Assembly: GCF_028807635.1 (NCBI RefSeq)
Contig: NZ_JARBAX010000001.1
Span: 1,935,001 to 1,999,000, forward strand
DNA from: Streptomyces spiramyceticus
Lineage (GTDB): Bacteria; Actinomycetota; Actinomycetes; Streptomycetales; Streptomycetaceae
Direction: 5' to 3'
Length of the DNA stretch: 64,000 nt
Both the position numbers and the translations under genes were made by a program. This document shows, piece after piece, positions 1 to 8,531 of this stretch. The notes under the pieces are model-generated. The model was not told the origin of the DNA and searched no databases. It saw nothing but the letters and a program-made list of their open reading frames with translations. Within the stretch, counting starts at the first letter, position 1, and each line of letters opens with the position of its first letter.

Positions 1-205
1 GGACCAGCGGCAGCTTGTAGTCGATCTCGTGCCGGGCCACGACGGACCCGCCGGAGAACGACGGCGAGCCGTCCCCCGGCGCCAGCCGGAACATGAAGTC
101 GATCCGCGCTTCCTCCAGGTAGCGGAGGAAGACGACGTTGTTGACATGCCCGAAGGCATCCATGTCCGACCAGCGCAGGGGGCAGGAGTAGATGTGCCGG
201 CTCAC
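1..205 (-). CDS. acyl-CoA thioesterase, 4HBT hotdog fold (partial, cut by window edge)
   Basis: The 68 visible N-terminal residues contain RWSDMDAFGHVNNVVFLRYL, the classic YbgC/4HBT hotdog signature with the catalytic aspartate in WSDMD and the following GHVNN; the family hydrolyses acyl-CoA or acyl-ACP thioesters. Start is the GTG at 205, one base after the ettA stop, so it is the distal partner of an ettA-thioesterase transcript. The C-terminal half lies beyond the left edge. Substrate cannot be inferred. Confidence 0.85.
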   Translation of the reverse strand, partial: MSRHIYSCPLRWSDMDAFGHVNNVVFLRYLEEARIDFMFRLAPGDGSPSFSGGSVVARHEIDYKLPLV

Positions 206-206
206 A

Positions 207-1871
<1,665 letters not shown>

Positions 1872-1905
1872 GAGAAACCGTCCGGCAATCGATGTGTGGG
1901 CAGAT

Positions 1906-1949
1906 ACACCCCATCTTGCCTGACGGCTACCCCGCGGAGGAAACGAGTA
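1906..1949. other. putative attL of the AICE, upstream of ettA
   Basis: The first 20 bases are identical to 15135-15154; the next 24 match at 19 positions. The site sits between the ettA start and the element, so integration occurs just upstream of ettA rather than in a tRNA gene. Identity limited to the first 20 bases suggests that stretch is the crossover core. Confidence 0.7.
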
Positions 1950-1998
1950 CGGTCGGGAGCCCGTGACCTCGCCGTTCCTAGATCGCTTCGGTAGTTGA

Positions 1999-2062
1999 AC
2001 TGTCACTGGTTGTCGATATTGGTCACCCTTGAGCCGCCTTGCACGGCCCAGCCACGGCCCGG
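1999..2062. repeat. left inner arm repeat, copy A (ACGGCCC boxes)
   Basis: This 64-bp stretch inside the left end is about 75% identical to 2964-3027 and ends in two ACGGCCC boxes. The same boxes cluster on the inner side of the right end (15042-15077). Position and symmetry fit arm-type integrase binding sites; this is inference. Confidence 0.5.
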
Positions 2063-2110
2063 CGATCAGCAGAAGTCGCAGCTTCCATGGCGTGGGGAGA
2101 CGCTTGCCCC

Positions 2111-2314
2111 ATGAGCGAACACCTATCGATCTGGGTAAGCGAAGCAGCAGATGGGATCAAGATCAGAATGGGGCTATCGCGTGATCTGATTGCCCGGCTT
2201 GCGGGCGAGACAGGCGACGACGGGACAGTGGTGTACGGTACGCGCCTCACCTCCAGCGGCCCCGACTATCTCATTCAGAGTGTGGAGCTGTGGAGGCTCC
2301 CCGACGACGCTTGA
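2111..2314 (+). CDS. hypothetical small protein, 67 aa
   Basis: The ORF starts MSEHLSIWVSEAADGIKIR and ends LWRLPDDA. A GGGGAGA stretch lies about 10 bases before the ATG. No domain is recognised; composition is acidic and soluble, without signal peptide. It lies between the left att arm and a direct repeat in the remodelled end of the AICE, so it may be cargo. The ORF could also be chance, since there is no homologue I can name. Confidence 0.35.
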   Translation: MSEHLSIWVSEAADGIKIRMGLSRDLIARLAGETGDDGTVVYGTRLTSSGPDYLIQSVELWRLPDDA

Positions 2315-2320
2315 CCGTGC

Positions 2321-2356
2321 CCACGCGGTCAGTGAAGTCTCAATGGGCGAGTCAAG
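2321..2356. repeat. direct repeat copy 1 (pairs with 2837-2873)
   Basis: The 36-bp sequence beginning CCACGCGGTCAGTGAAGTCT recurs at 2837-2873 with a handful of changes and a one-base indel. The two copies bracket the 47-aa ORF and the 140-bp inverted repeat, marking a roughly 0.5-kb unit. Confidence 0.6.
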
Positions 2357-2403
2357 TCGGCTGCGCGGCTTCGGGCCCCGACTTGCGCCGGGGCCCTGGG
2401 CTG

Positions 2404-2547
2404 TCAGCCTTCGATCGCGTCGTAGCCGTAGTGGTCGCGCGGGTCGTAGCCGGGGTTCTCGTCCGGGCAGAGCGTGACGTCGTCGGAGTCGTCGGCGTAC
2501 GGGTTGGGGACCAGGCCGTCTACGCACTGGGGGTTGGGGCAGCTCAT
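2404..2547 (-). CDS. small acidic Cys-containing protein, 47 aa
   Basis: It reads MSCPNPQCVDGLVPNPYADD and ends GYDPRDHYGYDAIEG. A good AAGGAG ribosome site lies 6 bases before the ATG, which supports translation. The CPNPQC pair plus one later Cys could bind a metal, but a full zinc ribbon is not present. Its promoter region is occupied by a 140-bp inverted repeat starting 16 bases upstream. Function unknown. Confidence 0.5.
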   Translation of the reverse strand: MSCPNPQCVDGLVPNPYADDSDDVTLCPDENPGYDPRDHYGYDAIEG

Positions 2548-2562
2548 GGTGTGCTCCTTCGA

Positions 2563-2702
2563 GGTCGGTGCCGCTGTCCTGATGGGCTCCGCCCAGCACG
2601 GTTCTGGGAGGGCGCACAAGGTGGAGCACCCCACGTCTGAACGACCTTGTGCGCCCTCCCAGGTTCGTGCTGCCCTTGGGCATCAGGACAGCGGCGCCGA
2701 CC
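2563..2702. repeat. 140-bp imperfect inverted repeat
   Basis: Arms 2563-2622 and 2644-2702 are complementary over about 60 bases with few mismatches, separated by a 21-nt loop. The innermost 18 bp (TGGGAGGGCGCACAAGGT and its complement) are perfect. It sits upstream of the 47-aa gene. It could be a MITE-like insertion, a strong cruciform/hairpin or a single-strand origin of the rolling-circle element. Confidence 0.75.
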
Positions 2703-2836
2703 GGCAGGACCAACGACGGCGCTCGAAACCGCCCACGGCCGATACCCGCACACCGACCCCAGCCAGCCCCAGCATCAGGCGACCGACGGTCCCAACCGCA
2801 ACCCCGGCACGCCAGCTCACGACAGCCCGCAGGCGT

Positions 2837-2873
2837 CCACGCGGTCGGTGGAGTCTCAATGGGCTGCGTCAAG
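2837..2873. repeat. direct repeat copy 2 (pairs with 2321-2356)
   Basis: Second copy of the repeat beginning CCACGCGGTCGGTGGAGTCT; same orientation as the first. Confidence 0.6.
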
Positions 2874-2963
2874 CCCCAGGAGGTGGGATCAGTAGCCGAA
2901 GTGACTCGCCGGGTTTCTGACCTGCGGGCCGCGTATTCGGTCACCTCGCTGAGCAGGTGCTGA

Positions 2964-3027
2964 GCTGTCGGCAGTTGTCAGCATTGGTCATCGTTGAGCG
3001 CCCTTCTACGGCCCCAAGACGGCCCGG
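2964..3027. repeat. left inner arm repeat, copy B
   Basis: Partner of 1999-2062, again ending in a pair of ACGGCCC boxes (TACGGCCCC and GACGGCCCG). The duplication of the arm 0.96 kb inside the element suggests an older end or a nested insertion. The 2548-3123 stretch otherwise contains only repeats and no supported gene. Confidence 0.5.
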
Positions 3028-3123
3028 GAGGGCGCTCAATGCGCGACACGACACCCGCCGAGTTCGATCAGCCGGGGCCTGCTGCCTTGTGCGGCTGCCT
3101 CTGAGGTCCAAGATCCTCGGCGC

Positions 3124-3294
3124 TTAGAGGCTTCGATAGATCAACCATCCGCCGAGAACGAGGAGCGTCGGAGAGCCCACGAACCAGATCGCCATACCTG
3201 CCTGTTGCAGTCGACCATTGGCGACCTTACGGCTCAGAACGCCTATCAACGGTAGGCCTAGGAGGATCACAAGCACGCCGACGAGAAGGTCCAT
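3124..3294 (-). CDS. small two-helix membrane protein, 56 aa
   Basis: The frame reads MDLLVGVLVILLGLPLIGVL, then a basic SRKVANGR loop, then AIWFVGSPTLLVLGGWLIYR. The two hydrophobic helices and basic loop are the shape of a small inner-membrane protein. The ribosome site is weak (GGGGCGGA about 5-12 bases upstream). It lies between the arm repeat and the tRNA-Ser fragment. No family is recognised. Confidence 0.45.
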   Translation of the reverse strand: MDLLVGVLVILLGLPLIGVLSRKVANGRLQQAGMAIWFVGSPTLLVLGGWLIYRSL

Positions 3295-3340
3295 GCTGTC
3301 CGCCCCAAAGGTCGCAGCTACTGAGTCGGAGCATCGTATA

Positions 3341-3399
3341 CGGTCTTGAAAACCGTCGTGGCAGCGATGTCACCGTGGGTTCAAATCCCACACCCACCG
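3341..3399 (+). pseudogene. 3' fragment of tRNA-Ser(UGA), att-site relic
   Basis: The 59 bases form the 3' side of a class II tRNA: anticodon stem-loop with CTTGAAA (anticodon TGA), a long variable arm (GTGG...TCAC), a perfect T stem GTGGG/CCCAC around TTCAAAT, the 3' acceptor strand ACCCACC and discriminator G. The D arm and 5' acceptor strand (expected GGTGGGT) are absent. This is exactly the portion that integrative elements carry as an attachment site, so it probably records a tRNA-Ser-targeting element; the intact gene is not in this window. Confidence 0.85.
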
Positions 3400-3566
3400 C
3401 AGGTGAACGGCCTCTGACCAGGCGAATCGGTCAGGGGCCGTTGGCATGTCGGTGCACTGTGATCGCCTGGTGTTTCCCGTGACTCCCCGCTCGATCGGGC
3501 ACGTGAGGGGCACGGCCCACTGTGGGACCCTGGAGGTACCAACCAGGATCTTGGTGGTGGTGCGCC

Positions 3567-3746
3567 ATGGTTAAGTGTTCATGGAAGTGTGTCGAACCGA
3601 ACTGCCGGGTTGAAAAGGGTCCAGTCTTCGAGACTGAAGAAGAGGCAGTGGCATCTGCGCAGAAACACGCCGAGGAGCCGGGGCACTCCTATCCCGAGGA
3701 TGTCTACCCGGTACATATGTCTGACGCAGCGGCTCAAAGTTGGTGA
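3567..3746 (+). CDS. hypothetical small protein, 59 aa
   Basis: The start MVKCSWKCVEPNCRVEKGPV is followed by an acidic stretch with AEEPGHSYPEDVYPVH. Three Cys and one His near the N-terminus (CSWKCVEPNC) could form a small metal-binding knuckle. The ribosome site is poor (GGTGGTGGTG). It lies 167 bases after the tRNA-Ser fragment and before the palindrome hit by the IS elements. No family is recognised. Confidence 0.45.
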   Translation: MVKCSWKCVEPNCRVEKGPVFETEEEAVASAQKHAEEPGHSYPEDVYPVHMSDAAAQSW

Positions 3747-3795
3747 TGAGCAAGGCTGTGCGCGGCATGTGGGGGACTCCCAGAGGTCGGCGGAG

Positions 3796-3928
3796 CGGCT
3801 TTGGGCTGGAGCTGCTTTGGGGCGAGTGATCATGGCCCCTTACGCTGGCCGCGATTCGGGCAGCACCTAGCCTGCCCGCAATAGCCCGAATCGGGGCCAT
3901 GATCTTAGAGGCTCGCCCCAAAGTGGCT
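3796..3928. repeat. long imperfect palindrome interrupted by IS insertion
   Basis: Left and right halves share TTTGGGGCGAG/CTCGCCCCAAA, GATCATGGCCCC/GGGGCCATGATC and GATTCGGGC/GCCCGAATC. If the IS pair is removed in thought, the right arm continues into 6967 onward, pairing GTCGGC...GGCTTTGGGC with GCCTAAAGCC...GCCGAC. The intact structure was therefore near 200 bp. Confidence 0.55.
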
Positions 3929-3938
3929 GCCTAAAGCC

Positions 3939-5442
3939 CAAGGCCATGAAGTTAAGGCTTCGGGGCTGTTGGCAAGGGGGGATCTGGCTGAGTGCCGGAC
4001 GTAGGAAGCGGAGCCCCGGTAGAACGGCTTGTCCGCCAAGACGAGTCGTTTGAATACGGGAGCTCCGCTGTCCAGTCAGTGTGTCATCACGCGTGAAATC
4101 ACGGTAGCCGAGGGTGTGTTCGCGCCTGGTCATCTGGGAGAGCTCACCCGCATTGTTCCCTTTGAGATGGTCGATGCCGTGCTCGTCGAGACCGGCGCGA
4201 GCCAGCGTCGGTTACGGAAACTACCTGCTCGCGTGGTGGTCTACCTGCTGCTGGCAGCCGCCTTGTTCGAGGAATGCGGCTACCTCGCCGTCTGGCGCAG
4301 GCTCACCGCCTCGCTGAACTCGATACCGATACCGAAGATCACCGCGACGGCGTTGTGGGACGCGCGGACCCGGCTTGGGGTGCACCCGATGCGGGCCCTG
4401 TTCGATCTTCTACGCGGGCCGGCCTCGGCGATCCGCACGGCCGGGGCCCACTGGGCCGGAATGTTGGTCGTCGCGATCGACGGCACTCATCTGGACGTCG
4501 CCGACGATCCGGCGATACGCGCCACGCTGGGGAAGAGCTCCAACCAGTACACCGCAGCCTCGGGCTACCCGCAGGTCCTGCTGGTCGCGCTGGTGGCCTG
4601 CGGGACACGCGCGGTGATCGACGCGGTTTTCGGCCCCAGCAAACCCGGGGAGTCCATCCTGGGGCGCCGCCTGGTGCGGTCCCTGCATCCGGGCATGCTC
4701 GTCCTGCTCGACCGGGGCTTCGCCACCGCGGGCTTCCTGACTGCCACGGCCGCACGCGCTCACTTCCTGGCCCGCCTTTCTGCCAGCTGGAAGCCCCCGG
4801 TCCTGGCCCGCTATCCCGACGGCTCGTTCCTCTCCCGCCTGGCCGGCACCGAAGTCCGCATCGTGGCTTGCGAGATCACCATCGCTACCAGCCAAGGCCG
4901 GCGCACCGGCACCTATCGCCTGGCCACCACTCTGCTCGACCATCACACCCACCCCGCCTTCGAGCTGGTCAGGCTCTACCACGAACGCTGGGAAGTGGAA
5001 TCGGCCTACTTCGAGATCAAGAAAACGATGCTCGGACGACGCGTTCTGCGCTCGCGCTCCTGGCCGGGTATCGCCCAGGAAATCTACGCCCTGCTCGTCG
5101 GCTACCAGCTGATCCGGATCGCGATCTCGGACGCCGCCCACACCGCTGGTGTCGATCCGGACCGGTGCAGCTTTACCACCGCCTTAAACACCGCGCGGGA
5201 CCAGGTCGTCCAGGCGGCGGGCGTGATCGCCGACACCGTGATCGACCTCGTCGGCACGATCGGAGCCTCGGTACTCGGCGCACTCATCCCCGCCAGACGC
5301 CTTCGCCTCAGCCCCCGCGCGGTTAAGAGACCGTTGTCCCGCTACGCGTACAAGAGCCTCAAAATCAACCGCCGCACCTACAAAGCCACAGTCGGCATCG
5401 ACATCTCACCTCCACCGATCAGCCCTTAACTTCATGGCCTTG
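3939..5442 (+). mobile_element. IS4-family insertion sequence, copy 1
   Basis: A 1504-bp element with 19-bp perfect terminal inverted repeats (CAAGGCCATGAAGTTAAGG). It is flanked by the 10-bp GCCTAAAGCC at 3929-3938 and 5443-5452. It carries one transposase gene. It is identical to copy 2 as far as can be read. Confidence 0.93.
4029..5429 (+). CDS. IS4-family transposase (copy 1)
   Basis: A 466-aa DDE transposase. An N-terminal IS4-type domain (VFAPGHLGELTRIVPFEMVD) precedes the catalytic core with first Asp in VVAIDGTHLD, second Asp in VLLDRGFA, and the Glu in the Y-(2)-R-(3)-E-(6)-K signature YHERWEVESAYFEIKK. The annotated TTG start is uncertain; a GTG giving VFAPGHLGEL is an alternative. 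TTA and CTA leucine codons occur early, unusual for a Streptomyces gene and potentially bldA-dependent. The gene is intact and presumably functional. Confidence 0.92.
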   Translation: MSAKTSRLNTGAPLSSQCVITREITVAEGVFAPGHLGELTRIVPFEMVDAVLVETGASQRRLRKLPARVVVYLLLAAALFEECGYLAVWRRLTASLNSIPIPKITATALWDARTRLGVHPMRALFDLLRGPASAIRTAGAHWAGMLVVAIDGTHLDVADDPAIRATLGKSSNQYTAASGYPQVLLVALVACGTRAVIDAVFGPSKPGESILGRRLVRSLHPGMLVLLDRGFATAGFLTATAARAHFLARLSASWKPPVLARYPDGSFLSRLAGTEVRIVACEITIATSQGRRTGTYRLATTLLDHHTHPAFELVRLYHERWEVESAYFEIKKTMLGRRVLRSRSWPGIAQEIYALLVGYQLIRIAISDAAHTAGVDPDRCSFTTALNTARDQVVQAAGVIADTVIDLVGTIGASVLGALIPARRLRLSPRAVKRPLSRYAYKSLKINRRTYKATVGIDISPPPISP

Positions 5443-5452
5443 GCCTAAAGCC
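5443..5452. repeat. shared 10-bp target repeat GCCTAAAGCC between the two IS copies
   Basis: The same decamer lies at 3929-3938, 5443-5452 and 6957-6966: left of copy 1, between the copies, and right of copy 2. It is the target-site duplication of the original insertion; 10 bp is a usual length for IS4-family members. Confidence 0.9.
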
Positions 5453-6956
5453 CAAGGCCATGAAGTTAAGGCTTCGGGGCTGTTGGCAAGGGGGGATCTG
5501 GCTGAGTGCCGGACGTAGGAAGCGGAGCCCCGGTAGAACGGCTTGTCCGCCAAGACGAGTCGTTTGAATACGGGAGCTCCGCTGTCCAGTCAGTGTGTCA
5601 TCACGCGTGAAATCACGGTAGCCGAGGGTGTGTTCGCGCCTGGTCATCTGGGAGAGCTCACCCGCATTGTTCCCTTTGAGATGGTCGATGCCGTGCTCGT
5701 CGAGACCGGCGCGAGCCAGCGTCGGTTACGGAAACTACCTGCTCGCGTGGTGGTCTACCTGCTGCTGGCAGCCGCCTTGTTCGAGGAATGCGGCTACCTC
5801 GCCGTCTGGCGCAGGCTCACCGCCTCGCTGAACTCGATACCGATACCGAAGATCACCGCGACGGCGTTGTGGGACGCGCGGACCCGGCTTGGGGTGCACC
5901 CGATGCGGGCCCTGTTCGATCTTCTACGCGGGCCGGCCTCGGCGATCCGCACGGCCGGGGCCCACTGGGCCGGAATGTTGGTCGTCGCGATCGACGGCAC
6001 TCATCTGGACGTCGCCGACGATCCGGCGATACGCGCCACGCTGGGGAAGAGCTCCAACCAGTACACCGCAGCCTCGGGCTACCCGCAGGTCCTGCTGGTC
6101 GCGCTGGTGGCCTGCGGGACACGCGCGGTGATCGACGCGGTTTTCGGCCCCAGCAAACCCGGGGAGTCCATCCTGGGGCGCCGCCTGGTGCGGTCCCTGC
6201 ATCCGGGCATGCTCGTCCTGCTCGACCGGGGCTTCGCCACCGCGGGCTTCCTGACTGCCACGGCCGCACGCGCTCACTTCCTGGCCCGCCTTTCTGCCAG
6301 CTGGAAGCCCCCGGTCCTGGCCCGCTATCCCGACGGCTCGTTCCTCTCCCGCCTGGCCGGCACCGAAGTCCGCATCGTGGCTTGCGAGATCACCATCGCT
6401 ACCAGCCAAGGCCGGCGCACCGGCACCTATCGCCTGGCCACCACTCTGCTCGACCATCACACCCACCCCGCCTTCGAGCTGGTCAGGCTCTACCACGAAC
6501 GCTGGGAAGTGGAATCGGCCTACTTCGAGATCAAGAAAACGATGCTCGGACGACGCGTTCTGCGCTCGCGCTCCTGGCCGGGTATCGCCCAGGAAATCTA
6601 CGCCCTGCTCGTCGGCTACCAGCTGATCCGGATCGCGATCTCGGACGCCGCCCACACCGCTGGTGTCGATCCGGACCGGTGCAGCTTTACCACCGCCTTA
6701 AACACCGCGCGGGACCAGGTCGTCCAGGCGGCGGGCGTGATCGCCGACACCGTGATCGACCTCGTCGGCACGATCGGAGCCTCGGTACTCGGCGCACTCA
6801 TCCCCGCCAGACGCCTTCGCCTCAGCCCCCGCGCGGTTAAGAGACCGTTGTCCCGCTACGCGTACAAGAGCCTCAAAATCAACCGCCGCACCTACAAAGC
6901 CACAGTCGGCATCGACATCTCACCTCCACCGATCAGCCCTTAACTTCATGGCCTTG
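5453..6956 (+). mobile_element. IS4-family insertion sequence, copy 2 (tandem)
   Basis: Exact tandem repeat of 3939-5442 at a period of 1514 bp (element plus 10-bp target repeat), same orientation. Its right end ABUTS the third GCCTAAAGCC, after which the interrupted palindrome resumes. Confidence 0.93.
5543..6943 (+). CDS. IS4-family transposase (copy 2)
   Basis: Residue-for-residue identical to the 4029-5429 transposase, with the same DDE motifs and the same uncertain TTG start. Absence of any difference over 1.5 kb means a very recent duplication, or an assembly artefact. Confidence 0.92.
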   Translation: MSAKTSRLNTGAPLSSQCVITREITVAEGVFAPGHLGELTRIVPFEMVDAVLVETGASQRRLRKLPARVVVYLLLAAALFEECGYLAVWRRLTASLNSIPIPKITATALWDARTRLGVHPMRALFDLLRGPASAIRTAGAHWAGMLVVAIDGTHLDVADDPAIRATLGKSSNQYTAASGYPQVLLVALVACGTRAVIDAVFGPSKPGESILGRRLVRSLHPGMLVLLDRGFATAGFLTATAARAHFLARLSASWKPPVLARYPDGSFLSRLAGTEVRIVACEITIATSQGRRTGTYRLATTLLDHHTHPAFELVRLYHERWEVESAYFEIKKTMLGRRVLRSRSWPGIAQEIYALLVGYQLIRIAISDAAHTAGVDPDRCSFTTALNTARDQVVQAAGVIADTVIDLVGTIGASVLGALIPARRLRLSPRAVKRPLSRYAYKSLKINRRTYKATVGIDISPPPISP

Positions 6957-7086
6957 GCCTAAAGCCGTGGAGCCGACCGCCCCAGCCACAGCGGGTTTCC
7001 TCCCATCCCCGAGCACGCAGCGCGCGCCGTTGGCGCGGCGGCCGCTGGCGAAGACAGGGCGGCGGCCGCGCCGAAGACGGCGTGCG

Positions 7087-7105
7087 CCCCGCGCCGTGCG
7101 CGGGG
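7087..7105 (-). terminator. GC hairpin after the Nudix gene
   Basis: CCCCGCGC and GCGCGGGG pair over 8 bp with a 3-nt loop, 23 bases beyond the Nudix stop. No U-run follows, as is common in Streptomyces. The remaining 6967-7127 sequence is GC-rich and without a gene. Confidence 0.4.
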
Positions 7106-7127
7106 TCTTGATGAAGTAGGGAAACTC

Positions 7128-7583
7128 TTACCGCGCTGGGATCAGGTGCTTGCCGTCGTGGCTCCGGACGTGGGGTCCGTCCCCGCCCAGAGCATCGAGC
7201 AGACGAACTGCGTAGACCTCGGACATCCGCTCGGCGACCTCCTCGGGTGTCAGCCAGTCAACAGCCGTCGATTCGGTCGAGGTGCGCTCAGTGCCTCCGG
7301 AGGGCTTGCAGCGGAAGACCAAGGCGACGATGCCTCGGGACGTGTTCTTGTAGACGCCGGTGAGCTGGTCGACCTCAACGTGAATGCCGGTCTCTTCCCA
7401 GACTTCGCGGCAGACGCCCTCTTCCGGTGACTCCGTCAACTCCAGGACTCCGCCCGGCAGCTCCCACGTTCCGTTGTCGGCACGGCGGATCGCCAGGAAC
7501 CGGCCATCTTCGCGCAGCACGGCCCCAGCCACGGACACACTGTGCTTCGGCGTTGACGGGGATTCCTGGACGCTGTTACTCAT
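7128..7583 (-). CDS. pif: Nudix hydrolase, Pif-like transfer-immunity protein
   Basis: A 151-aa Nudix protein: after VSVAGAVLREDGRFLAIRR comes a complete Nudix box G-x5-E-x7-RE-V-x-EE-x-G-I (GGVLELTESPEEGVCREVWE onward). Nudix enzymes cleave nucleoside-diphosphate-linked compounds. In pSAM2 the Nudix protein Pif next to korSA provides immunity against redundant transfer, and the same neighbourhood here points to that role. The start is taken as the ATG at 7583. No ribosome site precedes it, and it lies inside the operator-like sequence at 7578-7593, so the message may be leaderless. The longer upstream frame overlaps the divergent regulator and is discarded. Confidence 0.8.
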   Translation of the reverse strand: MSNSVQESPSTPKHSVSVAGAVLREDGRFLAIRRADNGTWELPGGVLELTESPEEGVCREVWEETGIHVEVDQLTGVYKNTSRGIVALVFRCKPSGGTERTSTESTAVDWLTPEEVAERMSEVYAVRLLDALGGDGPHVRSHDGKHLIPAR

Positions 7584-7593
7584 GTACAGGAGC
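7578..7593. promoter_or_regulatory. operator-like site O1 for the KorSA-like repressor
   Basis: ACTCATGTACAGGAGC fits the near-palindrome ACTCmTGTACAkGAGT also found three times before the 8532 gene. It lies between divergent pif and korSA-like genes, where a repressor would control both. Confidence 0.6.
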
Positions 7594-7613
7594 ATAGGAG
7601 AGTGAGTAGGTCG

Positions 7614-8393
7614 ATGGGAACTGCGGTAGGAGGTGGGAGGGCCGTACCTCGGTACGTGCAGATCGCTGACGAGATCGTTCAGCAGATCCGGGCGGGAGTC
7701 CTCAAGCCTGGTGACACGGTGCCGAGTGAGTCTGAACTGGTCGAACGCTACGGCGTATCGGGCGGAACGATCCGTAAGGCCATGGTTGAGGTCCGCGCGA
7801 GCGGCCTGGTGGAGACCCGGCACGGCAAGGGATCGACGGTAAAGGCCCGGCCCCCGGTGCGTCACCGGTCGTCGGACCGCTTCAGGCGATCACATCGCAA
7901 GGGCGGCAAGGCCGCGTACCTCGCTGAGTCCGAACAGGCTGGCGCCACCGCCAAAGTCAGCGTGTTGTTCATTGGCCCAGCCCATGCCCCCGAGGAGATC
8001 GCCGAACGACTCGGAGTCGATCCCGGAGCCCAGGTGCTGGCCCGGCGTCGCCTCTACTTCCGCAACGGCACCCCGGTGGAAACTGCCACGTCCTACCTCC
8101 CCTGGGACGTTGTTAAGGACATCCCCGAGCTGTTCTCCGAGAACCCCGGCCCTGGTGGGATCTACGCCAGGCTGGAGGACGACGGCCATGTCTTCGCCGA
8201 GTTCGTCGAGACCCTTCAAGCGCGGCCAGCTTCCAAGGCTGAGGCGTCCGAGCTGGCATTGAGCCCCGGGGCTCCGGTGGTTCATCTCGTACGCAATGCC
8301 GTAACCGAAGAGGGCCGTGTGGTCGAGGTCTGCGACACGCTCATGGCTGCTGACCAGTTCGTTTTCAGCTACCGCATCCCTGCCGCCGACTGA
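7614..8393 (+). CDS. korSA: GntR/HutC-family repressor, KorSA-like
   Basis: A 259-aa regulator. The N-terminal winged helix (YVQIADEIVQQIRAGVLKPG, then PSESELVERYGVSGGTIRKA) is followed by a C-terminal UTRA ligand domain (FVETLQARPASKAEASELAL to CDTLMAADQFVFSYRIP). In pSAM2 KorSA silences pra and so replication and transfer. Start: ATG at 7614 preferred, with AGGAG at 7596-7600 somewhat far upstream; GTG at 7602 is too close to that site. Repeated ACTC-TGTACA-GAGT operators on both sides of the gene suggest autoregulation and repression of pif and the transfer operon. Confidence 0.85.
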   Translation: MGTAVGGGRAVPRYVQIADEIVQQIRAGVLKPGDTVPSESELVERYGVSGGTIRKAMVEVRASGLVETRHGKGSTVKARPPVRHRSSDRFRRSHRKGGKAAYLAESEQAGATAKVSVLFIGPAHAPEEIAERLGVDPGAQVLARRRLYFRNGTPVETATSYLPWDVVKDIPELFSENPGPGGIYARLEDDGHVFAEFVETLQARPASKAEASELALSPGAPVVHLVRNAVTEEGRVVEVCDTLMAADQFVFSYRIPAAD

Positions 8394-8412
8394 CGCTCAC
8401 TCAACTCCCCTC

Positions 8413-8444
8413 AGCCCGCTGCGATTTCTTCTTCGCAGCGGGTT
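8413..8444 (+). terminator. hairpin terminator after the GntR gene
   Basis: CCCGCTGCGA and TCGCAGCGGG form a 10-bp perfect stem with an 8-nt pyrimidine loop, 20 bases after the stop codon. It separates korSA from the repressed transfer operon. Confidence 0.65.
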
Positions 8445-8445
8445 G

Positions 8446-8524
8446 ACTCATGTACAGGAGTGCTGCACTCTTCTTAATGTCACTCATATACATGAGTGAC
8501 GGAGTCGAACCCCTCTACAGGAGT
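8446..8524 (+). promoter_or_regulatory. operator cluster O2-O4 before the transfer operon
   Basis: Three further copies of the motif: ACTCATGTACAGGAGT at 8446-8461, ACTCATATACATGAGT (perfect palindrome) at 8482-8497, and a degenerate ACCCCTCTACAGGAGT at 8509-8524 whose AGGAG also serves as the ribosome site of the 8532 gene. A repressor bound here would block both transcription and initiation. Confidence 0.6.
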
Positions 8525-8531
8525 GATCTAG

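Noticed and set aside
3341..3399. A functional tRNA-Ser gene
   Set aside because: The 5' acceptor strand and D arm are absent from the preceding sequence; only the 3' part remains.
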